From Lachnospiraceae bacterium UBA1729 (GTDB lineage Bacteria > Bacillota > Clostridia > Lachnospirales > Lachnospiraceae): a DNA stretch of 5,841 nt. A program made the translations under genes and the position numbers. Positions 1 through 4,812 of the stretch are shown here, piece by piece; within the stretch, counting starts at the first letter, position 1, and each line of letters opens with the position of its first letter. The stretch covers positions 1 to 5,841 of the forward strand of contig DCIJ01000099.1 in assembly GCA_002315945.1 (NCBI GenBank), in the 5' to 3' direction. Under the pieces are notes generated by a model that made no database searches, was not told the origin of the DNA, and saw only the letters and a program-made list of their open reading frames with translations.

Positions 1-68
1 CTTTCATTACTTTTCAGAAAAATTCCACCATACGCCACACGCTTCGCGGGTGTTCTTATGGTACCTAC
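1..68 (-). other. Distal 5' leader of a SAM-controlled gene beyond the left edge
   Basis: This stretch follows the riboswitch terminator in the minus-strand transcript and would be transcribed only on read-through. No convincing open reading frame starts in it: an ATG at 32-30 meets a stop after five codons. The last transcribed bases in the window read AAAGTAATGAAAG, which could run into a Shine-Dalgarno sequence (AAAGGAG-like) just outside, so the controlled gene probably starts within a few tens of bases of the left edge. A small GC-rich hairpin lies at 37-53 (ACA/TGT and CGC/GCG, a two-base bulge, a GAA loop in the transcript). The gene's identity is inferred only from the riboswitch class. 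Confidence 0.5.
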
Positions 69-98
69 AAAAAAAGTCCACTCGGAATAAGTGGACTT
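69..98 (-). terminator. Intrinsic terminator of the SAM-I riboswitch
   Basis: In the minus-strand transcript a perfect 9-bp stem (AAGTCCACT, 98-90, with AGTGGACTT, 82-74) closes a 7-nt loop (TATTCCG). The 3' arm runs straight into seven consecutive T (75-69). On the plus strand the hairpin is followed by A residues, so it can only be a minus-strand intrinsic terminator. Its 5' arm and loop are also the partner in the antiterminator, which makes it the expression platform of the SAM-I aptamer just upstream. Confidence 0.93.
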
Positions 99-133
99 GA
101 AAAAAACATAATTATGGTTCAAATCCTCTCATT
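86..133 (-). promoter_or_regulatory. Antiterminator pairing of the SAM-I riboswitch
   Basis: The 3' strand of aptamer helix P1 with its flank (AATGAGAGGATTT, 133-121) can pair with the terminator 5' arm plus half its loop (AAGTCCACTTATT, 98-86). This gives 12 pairs in 13 positions, counting two G-U pairs, with a single A·A mismatch and a 22-nt loop (120-99). The helix uses bases needed both for P1 and for the terminator, so the three structures are mutually exclusive. With SAM bound, P1 holds and the terminator forms (off). Without SAM the antiterminator forms (on). The pairing is read directly from the sequence; the ligand logic is that of the SAM-I family. Confidence 0.85.
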
Positions 134-255
134 GTTCGACTTCGTCATTACATCTGTAATAGATGAATGCTCTTCGCTCAGGCTGGCACCTTCCCAATAC
201 TGGGGGTTGCCGTGGCTTCACAGGTCCTATGTACCTCCACCACTCTGAATAAGAG
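126..255 (-). promoter_or_regulatory. SAM-I (S-box) riboswitch aptamer
   Basis: The minus strand carries the S-box core in order. P1 is an 8-bp helix (CTCTTATT, 255-248, with AATGAGAG, 133-126). It is followed by the kink-turn/P2 segment with GTGGAGG and TGAAGCCAC, the conserved CGGCAACC (212-205) and AAGGTGCC (192-185) forming P3, and a P4-type hairpin (169-146). P2 can close as AGGT/ACCT, and its loop AGG could pair with CCT after P3 as the usual pseudoknot. The family binds S-adenosylmethionine and represses methionine, cysteine or SAM synthesis and transport genes. The promoter lies upstream (299-327) and the terminator downstream (69-98). The controlled gene is off-window. The aptamer class is certain from its motifs; ligand affinity is not shown. 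Confidence 0.95.
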
Positions 256-298
256 AAAACCCTATGGACTTAAATGTGCCGGTTCAACCGACCAACAT

Positions 299-327
299 AA
301 TATATATGATGTCAACACTAATGTCAA
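299..327 (-). promoter_or_regulatory. Consensus sigma-A-type promoter of the SAM riboswitch transcript
   Basis: A perfect -35 box TTGACA (327-322) is followed by a 17-bp spacer and a -10 box TATATT (304-299, five of six consensus bases). Start of transcription would be near 290-293, about 35-40 nt before aptamer helix P1. A second perfect TTGACA (315-310) sits inside the spacer but has no -10 box at a workable distance. The spacer and upstream flank are strongly AT-rich. The first bases of the transcript could form a short hairpin (278-292). Confidence 0.8.
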
Positions 328-352
328 CAAAATAAATATTAAACAAATATGA

Positions 353-386
353 AATATTACGCACCAGATAGTCCTGGCCGAATATT
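353..386 (-). terminator. Possible weak terminator after murA
   Basis: Two bases past the murA stop codon the transcript can form an interrupted hairpin: AATATT (386-381) pairs with AATATT (358-353), and inside it CCAG (377-374) pairs with CTGG (367-364) around a 6-nt loop. The downstream sequence is AT-rich but broken (TCATATTTGTTT), not a clean T tract. It may slow or partly end murA transcription before the strong promoter of the SAM leader. A real terminator is not assured. Confidence 0.4.
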
Positions 387-387
387 C

Positions 388-1686
388 TTATGAAACTACT
401 CTGAACTTAAACCTGTTAAGCTCCTCTTCACTGTCAACCTTGGAAATATTACCGCCTAAGGCTCTAAGCTTTTCAGGGAAGTCCTCATAGCCTCTCTCAA
501 TAAATCTGATGTCTTCTACTGTAGAAAATCCATCTGCTGCGAGGGCTGCCAGTACAAGAGCTGCTCCGGCTCTTAAATCAGGTGCCACAACAGGAGCAGG
601 CTTAAAGCAGCTTACGCCTTCAATAATAGCACTGTTTCCCTGTACATTAATGTCAGCTCCCATCTTAAGAAGTTCGCCTACGTACTTGAATCTGTTCTCA
701 AATATACTCTCGGTAACTATGCTGGTTCCGTCAGACAAAGCCAGTGCAACCGCCATCTGTGGCTGCATATCTGTAGGAAAGCCTGGATATGGAAGAGTCT
801 TAATATGGGTTCTGGTAAGCTGGCTGGTACCAATTACCTGAACTGAATCATCACTTTCAATTACCTTACAGCCAATTTCAGAAAGCTTGGCAGAGATAGA
901 TTCCAAATGTCGTGGAATTACATTCTTGACTGTAACATTACCATTGGTAATTGCTGCCGCCATCATGTAAGTTCCTGCCTCTATCTGATCAGGAATAATA
1001 GCATAGGTGGAGCCATGTAAGCTTTCAACACCGGTAATTCTGATCACGTCAGTACCCGCGCCCTTAACCTTGGCACCCATACTGTTCAAAAAGTTTGCCA
1101 AGTCAACAATGTGAGGCTCTTTCGCTGCATTCTCAATAATGGTCTTTCCTTCTGCCAGAACAGCAGCCATCATTACATTCATTGTTGCACCAACAGTTAC
1201 CACGTCCATATAAATATGGGCACCTGTCAGCTTCTCAGCAACAGTTTCTACCCGGCCATTACCAATTATTTCATTTTTTGCACCAAGAGCCCTAAATCCC
1301 TTCAGATGCATGTCAATAGGTCTCTGACCAATATTACATCCACCAGGCAGTACAACACAGGCCTTGTTCTTTTTGCCAAGTAGTGCACCCAGGAAGTAGT
1401 AAGAAGCTCTAATCTTCTTAACAGCCTCACCATCAACGATAAAATCATTGATTTTGCTTGCATCTATCTTAACTGTATGTCTATCTATATGTTCTACCCT
1501 GCCGCCAATGCTTTCAATTGCTTCAAGCATGACTTTGGTATCTCTAACGTCAGGTACATTCTCTATAGTAACTACATCATCGGTCATGATTGCAGCTGCC
1601 AAAATAGCAAGAGCAGCATTCTTTGCTCCACCTATCTCAACTTCACCAATTAGAGGCTGTCCTCCGTGAATAGCATATTGTTCCAT
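388..1686 (-). CDS. murA: UDP-N-acetylglucosamine 1-carboxyvinyltransferase (MurA)
   Basis: MurA transfers the enolpyruvyl group of phosphoenolpyruvate to the 3'-OH of UDP-GlcNAc in the cytoplasm, the first committed step of peptidoglycan synthesis. The 432-aa product covers the whole EPSP-synthase-like double-domain fold; the family is usually about 417-435 aa. Visible active-site residues are K22/N23 in GGAKNA, R93 in KIRASYYFLG, the catalytic loop LPGGCNIGQRPIDMHLKG with C117 and H127, D306 in GFPTDMQPQ, and R372 in DLRAG. C117 is the residue alkylated by fosfomycin, so the enzyme should be of the sensitive Cys type. The ATG at 1686 gives the canonical N-terminus; upstream ATGs are out of frame, and only a modest GGATGGGA ribosome site precedes it. 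Bacillota often have two paralogues (MurAA/MurAB), and which one this is cannot be told here. It has its own promoter. The C-terminus has a charged tail of about 15 residues. Confidence 0.97.
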   Translation of the reverse strand: MEQYAIHGGQPLIGEVEIGGAKNAALAILAAAIMTDDVVTIENVPDVRDTKVMLEAIESIGGRVEHIDRHTVKIDASKINDFIVDGEAVKKIRASYYFLGALLGKKNKACVVLPGGCNIGQRPIDMHLKGFRALGAKNEIIGNGRVETVAEKLTGAHIYMDVVTVGATMNVMMAAVLAEGKTIIENAAKEPHIVDLANFLNSMGAKVKGAGTDVIRITGVESLHGSTYAIIPDQIEAGTYMMAAAITNGNVTVKNVIPRHLESISAKLSEIGCKVIESDDSVQVIGTSQLTRTHIKTLPYPGFPTDMQPQMAVALALSDGTSIVTESIFENRFKYVGELLKMGADINVQGNSAIIEGVSCFKPAPVVAPDLRAGAALVLAALAADGFSTVEDIRFIERGYEDFPEKLRALGGNISKVDSEEELNRFKFRVVS

Positions 1687-1748
1687 AATTTCCCATCCGC
1701 CATATAGGCATGATTCAACACGTCTACAATATCGGTAATATTAATTAT

Positions 1749-1795
1749 CCAAACGATTGACAATTATATCACAACAATTACGATTTTGCCAAACG
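1749..1795. repeat. Paired CCAAACG direct repeats flanking the murA promoter
   Basis: The heptamer CCAAACG (minus strand CGTTTGG) occurs at 1749-1755 and 1789-1795, exactly 40 bp apart, in the same orientation. One copy overlaps the -35 box of the murA promoter and the other lies about at the predicted transcription start. This is the arrangement of a two-site operator on the same face of the helix (near four turns), but heptamer pairs also arise by chance in AT-rich spacers. Confidence 0.3.
1763..1792 (-). promoter_or_regulatory. Sigma-A-type promoter of murA
   Basis: A -35 box TTGGCA (1792-1787, five of six consensus bases) is separated by 18 bp from a perfect -10 box TATAAT (1768-1763). 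Transcription should start near 1756, leaving a leader of about 70 nt before the murA ATG. The -35 box begins only about 7 nt past the stop codon of the 471-aa gene, and no terminator hairpin separates them. Read-through from the upstream pair could therefore also feed murA. Confidence 0.75.
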
Positions 1796-1798
1796 TTA

Positions 1799-3214
1799 TC
1801 AATATACTCTGAAAACGCTTAAATAGCAAGACGCAAAACCACACTGATTTACCAGTTTTATTGTCTGCCCTTTGGTTAACTTGCACAATCCAGAATAGGC
1901 AAACCCATCAAATTGTACACGGCATGTCCATGTGTATAGATATTTCCTTCCCTTTCCCCAGTCGCCCTTTCTACGGGATTCGGTATATGTATGAGATCCC
2001 AACTCTATACCCTCACCGCCTCTGATAACCCTGTCATCCAACTTAACATAACAGTCTTTTATAATGGTGCCCCCTGGTACAGAACTGTTAAAACAGGGAT
2101 CATGCCATCTGTGTGGGGAACTTTCATCATATCTGCTGTCACTGGCGCTGCCACTCATGGGTGCCGCTCCCATTGAGTAGAGAATGTATTCCTCGTCCTC
2201 AACAGCCGTGTATTCAAATCCATACACGCTTTCAACAGACAATTCCTCTACTCCAGCTATTTTCATATTAATTGTTTTGGTATCAGTTCCCTGTCCCTCT
2301 GATTTAATCCTTTCAATACTATCAACCAAAGTATCCCAGTCTGCCTTTGCATCACACGCCACACCCTGTCCGCTAATGGCGGTGGCAATTTTTCGTTTGC
2401 CATTAGCTACATATTTTCCCAATTCATCAATTGCATCCTGTACATTATCTGCTTCAATGGAAGAGGCCTCTGAATTGTACTTGATTTTTGATGCATTCAG
2501 GTCTTCTATTACTTCATTAATTGAGATAATTGAAGTATTTACTTCCTCCTTGAACACCTTAAAATCGTTATTAATTATCTCTGTAAGGGCAGTTAATTTT
2601 TCATTAATTACCTGTTCCTTTTCAGCAAGGCTTCTATTTGCATTTTCAATTCCCGAGTCCATTGCTGCTTTCAGCTCATCAGCCTTTTTCTCCAGTTCAT
2701 CTCTGATACTTTTGTCGGCCTGATCCATATCACCGCTTAGCTGATCCTCTGTACTTTCCAGATTCCCCTTCAGACCAATATAGTCATCATAGAGGTCCTG
2801 TATCTTTTTATAAGCCTGATTAATGGTTTCCATGGCTGCCGGATCTTCAACCTCCTGTATAGTAATATATTCGCTTCTTTCAATAATCCTGCTCTGATCT
2901 CTGTCAACTGTTTCCAATGCCTTGGCGATATTTTCATTATTTTCGTCTACCAGTCCCTTTATAAGGCTTTTTACCTGGGCCTCATTCATTCCCTGGGTTG
3001 TATACACTGGTGTCTCCACCACAACCTTGGGTTCACCAGCTTTTCCGGTAATGGTCTTAATGATATTGTTTTCAACCACCTCGGTGCTCATTTTCTTAGA
3101 GTTAATATAGCTTTGAACAAATCCCAGAACCATAAGCACAACTATTCCAATTGCAAACAGGCCAAAAGAAACCTTTAATGCCTTCTTAATCAGATGGCGC
3201 TCTCTCAACTTCAT
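1799..3214 (-). CDS. Membrane-anchored coiled-coil protein with phage-tail-fibre-like motif, function unknown
   Basis: I do not recognise this 471-aa protein as a named family. Its layout is clear. A basic N-terminus (KLRERHLIKK) and one hydrophobic segment (about 14-33) suggest an uncleaved anchor with the rest outside. Residues about 80-245 are highly charged, Gln/Glu/Lys-rich and heptad-like, suggesting a coiled-coil stalk. Residues 258-302 (NVQDAIDEL, then GKRKIATAISGQGV and a DWDTLVDSIERI helix) match the style of phage tail-fibre and baseplate proteins. The C-terminal part (about 310-471) looks beta-rich with Gly, Tyr and Trp. Of its seven Cys, six (374, 388, 431, 444, 458, 463) are in this head and one (287) lies just before it; none is in the stalk. 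The start is supported by GGAGGTG 10-12 nt upstream, and the gene lies 3 nt after the 105-aa gene, implying coupling. I infer a cell-surface stalk-and-head protein, perhaps binding envelope or extracellular ligands. Confidence 0.85.
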   Translation of the reverse strand: MKLRERHLIKKALKVSFGLFAIGIVVLMVLGFVQSYINSKKMSTEVVENNIIKTITGKAGEPKVVVETPVYTTQGMNEAQVKSLIKGLVDENNENIAKALETVDRDQSRIIERSEYITIQEVEDPAAMETINQAYKKIQDLYDDYIGLKGNLESTEDQLSGDMDQADKSIRDELEKKADELKAAMDSGIENANRSLAEKEQVINEKLTALTEIINNDFKVFKEEVNTSIISINEVIEDLNASKIKYNSEASSIEADNVQDAIDELGKYVANGKRKIATAISGQGVACDAKADWDTLVDSIERIKSEGQGTDTKTINMKIAGVEELSVESVYGFEYTAVEDEEYILYSMGAAPMSGSASDSRYDESSPHRWHDPCFNSSVPGGTIIKDCYVKLDDRVIRGGEGIELGSHTYTESRRKGDWGKGRKYLYTWTCRVQFDGFAYSGLCKLTKGQTIKLVNQCGFASCYLSVFRVY

Positions 3215-3217
3215 AAT

Positions 3218-3535
3218 TTAATACACCTCCACATCCAGATATTCCTTTGCTTCCATAACCTTTAGACCATGGTAGGTTCTAACCATTATTTTGTCCTTTG
3301 AATGAAAAAAGATGAATAAATCATTAAGATAAATTCGCACGTTGGATTCCTCTCCTGCTTTTATCACTTTTGTAAGGTCAACAATTGGGCAAAGAGCGCC
3401 CTTTTCAATATTGGCCACTGAGTTGGAATTTCTAATATCACCAATAGTTCTGACCCTGACCCTCTCGTAATTTGGTGAAATAAGAAAATATGCTGCCAGT
3501 CCGCATAATAAAGTTAGTGTAAAAATATAATACAT
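3218..3535 (-). CDS. Small single-pass membrane protein, function unknown
   Basis: The 105-aa product starts with a hydrophobic segment (about residues 2-19, YYIFTLTLLCGLAAYFLI) followed by RVRVR and a soluble, probably beta-rich domain of about 80 residues. C11 is in the hydrophobic segment, but LTLLC does not fit a lipobox (Leu at -1), so it is more likely an anchored protein than a lipoprotein. No family is recognised. The start at 3535 is the only usable ATG before residue 84 and is preceded by AGGAGGGG (3544-3537), although the spacing is unusually short. It ends 3 nt before the 471-aa gene, whose ribosome site lies in its last codons, so the two are almost certainly co-translated and probably act together at the membrane. 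No clear promoter is seen upstream; two hairpins occupy that gap. Confidence 0.8.
   Translation of the reverse strand: MYYIFTLTLLCGLAAYFLISPNYERVRVRTIGDIRNSNSVANIEKGALCPIVDLTKVIKAGEESNVRIYLNDLFIFFHSKDKIMVRTYHGLKVMEAKEYLDVEVY
3224..3230 (-). promoter_or_regulatory. Ribosome binding site of the 471-aa gene inside the preceding gene
   Basis: GGAGGTG (3230-3224) lies within the final codons of the 105-aa gene, with 9 nt between it and the ATG at 3214. The stop of the first gene (TAA, 3220-3218) falls between this site and the next start, a typical layout for translational coupling. Confidence 0.8.
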
Positions 3536-3568
3536 ACCCCTCCTGTTATTCAGTTTTACATATGGAAT

Positions 3569-3590
3569 AATATCTTTGAAAAAAGATATT
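3569..3590 (-). repeat. Second perfect inverted repeat between prfB and the two-gene unit
   Basis: AATATCTTT and AAAGATATT form a perfect 9-bp stem with a 4-nt loop. It begins 12 nt beyond the prfB terminator stem in the minus-strand direction and ends about 34 nt before the 105-aa gene. It is AT-rich and lacks a T tract after it on the minus strand, so it is not itself a good terminator. It could be a leader hairpin or an operator for the two-gene unit, or may protect the 3' end of the prfB transcript. Its symmetry is seen; its role is not known. Confidence 0.5.
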
Positions 3591-3591
3591 C

Positions 3592-3628
3592 AGAAAAAAT
3601 AAACGCAACGTAATCATATACGTTGCGT
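3592..3628 (-). terminator. Intrinsic terminator of the secA-prfB transcript
   Basis: A perfect 10-bp inverted repeat (ACGCAACGTA with TACGTTGCGT, 3603-3612 and 3619-3628) encloses a 6-nt loop. In the minus direction it is followed by TTTATTTTTT (3602-3593). It starts 21 nt after the prfB stop codon. The plus strand has only a broken T run after it, so any activity in that direction should be weak. Confidence 0.9.
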
Positions 3629-3649
3629 AAACTTTTGTAAATATATTTT

Positions 3650-4780
3650 TTAATCAGCTACATTTCTGTCAGGTCGTCCGGCATAATTCCACTGCAGATA
3701 CGAGGAGATAAATTCATCAATATCTCCATCCAGCACTGCTCCTGCATTACTGGTTTCGCATGCCGTTCTCTTATCCTTCACCATAGTATAGGGCTGCAGG
3801 AAATAGGATCTTATGGCATTGCCCCAGGCAATCTCAGTAAGCTCGCCTCTAATATCTGAAAGTTTTTCTGCATTAGCCTCTTTTTTCAGCATATACAGCT
3901 TTGCTTTCAGCATCTGCATAGCCTTATCCTTATTCTGGAACTGACTTCTTTCATTCTGGCACTGAACAACAACACCAGTTGGAATATGGGTGATTCTGAT
4001 GGCAGATGAGGTCTTGTTAATATGCTGACCACCAGCTCCACTGCTTCGATAGGTATCTATACGCAGGTCCTTCTCATCAATATCAACATCCAGATCCTCT
4101 TCAATATCAGGCATAACATCTAATGACACAAAGGAGGTCTGTCTCTTTCCCTGAGCATTAAAGGGAGAAATTCTAACCAGTCTGTGAACTCCCTTTTCAC
4201 TCTTCAGATAACCATATGCGTTCAGTCCGTTTATCTGGAATGTAACTGACTTAATACCAGCCTCGTCCCCTTCCAGCATATCAAGGACTTCAATATCAAA
4301 GCCTTTCTTTTCGGCCCATCTGGTGTACATACGATAAAGCATCTGCGACCAGTCACAGCTCTCTGTGCCACCCGCACCGGCATTAAGCTTTAGTATTGCC
4401 GAACATTTATCATATTCCTCGGATAAAAGAGTTCCAATTCTCAGGCTTTCAAGCTTTGACTTAAAGGCCTCGAACTCTTCCTGTACCTCAGGAATCAGAC
4501 TCTCATCTTCACTTTCATTACCCATTTCAATAAGAGTCTCAATATCATCATACTGTCCCATGAGCCCCTTGGCATCACCTACAGTATCCTTCAGTGTCTT
4601 GAGCTCCTTCATTTTTTTATTTGAAACATCCGGATCATCCCAGAAATTAGGAGCCTCCATCTCTCTCTCAAGCTCTTCGATTCTTTGTTCCTTGGCTTCA
4701 AGTCCCAAACCATCACAGACCTGCTTGAGTGGATCCTTAAATCCCGAGAGTTCAATTTTTATATTATCCAGTTCTACCAT
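3650..4780 (-). CDS. prfB: Peptide chain release factor 2 (RF2), continuous reading frame
   Basis: RF2 recognises UAA and UGA in the ribosomal A site and triggers release of the finished peptide. The 376-aa product (E. coli RF2 is 365 aa) has the N-terminal helical domain, the stop-codon recognition tripeptide SPF at 205-207 (in VRISPFNAQGKRQTS), which marks RF2 rather than RF1, and the catalytic GGQ at 250-252 in RSSGAGGQHINKTSSA. The residue before GGQ is Ala. In most bacteria prfB carries an in-frame UGA near codon 25 that needs a +1 frameshift. Here codons 24-27 read GGT TTG GGA CTT in one frame with no stop, so that autoregulation is absent. The ribosome site is weak (AGAAAGAAG). It follows secA by 32 nt without a terminator, the same order as in Bacillus subtilis, and ends at a strong terminator. 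Confidence 0.97.
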   Translation of the reverse strand: MVELDNIKIELSGFKDPLKQVCDGLGLEAKEQRIEELEREMEAPNFWDDPDVSNKKMKELKTLKDTVGDAKGLMGQYDDIETLIEMGNESEDESLIPEVQEEFEAFKSKLESLRIGTLLSEEYDKCSAILKLNAGAGGTESCDWSQMLYRMYTRWAEKKGFDIEVLDMLEGDEAGIKSVTFQINGLNAYGYLKSEKGVHRLVRISPFNAQGKRQTSFVSLDVMPDIEEDLDVDIDEKDLRIDTYRSSGAGGQHINKTSSAIRITHIPTGVVVQCQNERSQFQNKDKAMQMLKAKLYMLKKEANAEKLSDIRGELTEIAWGNAIRSYFLQPYTMVKDKRTACETSNAGAVLDGDIDEFISSYLQWNYAGRPDRNVAD

Positions 4781-4812
4781 AATACTTCTTTCTATTAAGC
4801 TATTAGAATTAA

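Noticed and set aside
167..352. Plus-strand open frame of 61 codons
   Set aside because: It lies entirely across the SAM-I aptamer and its promoter, which explain the sequence on the other strand; no ribosome site or recognisable protein.
2184..2723. Plus-strand open frame of 179 codons opposite the coiled-coil region
   Set aside because: Its Ser/Leu/Ile-rich product is what the complement of Glu/Asp/Lys/Asn codons yields; no ribosome site, and the minus-strand protein has coherent domain structure.
1799..3214. Prophage remnant around the tail-fibre-like gene
   Set aside because: No integrase, terminase, capsid, portal, lysis or attachment-site repeat is visible, and the protein has a membrane anchor that phage fibres lack.
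3503..3505. Lipoprotein signal in the 105-aa protein (LTLLC)
   Set aside because: The residue before Cys is Leu, whereas a lipobox needs Ala, Gly or Ser there; treated as a plain membrane segment.
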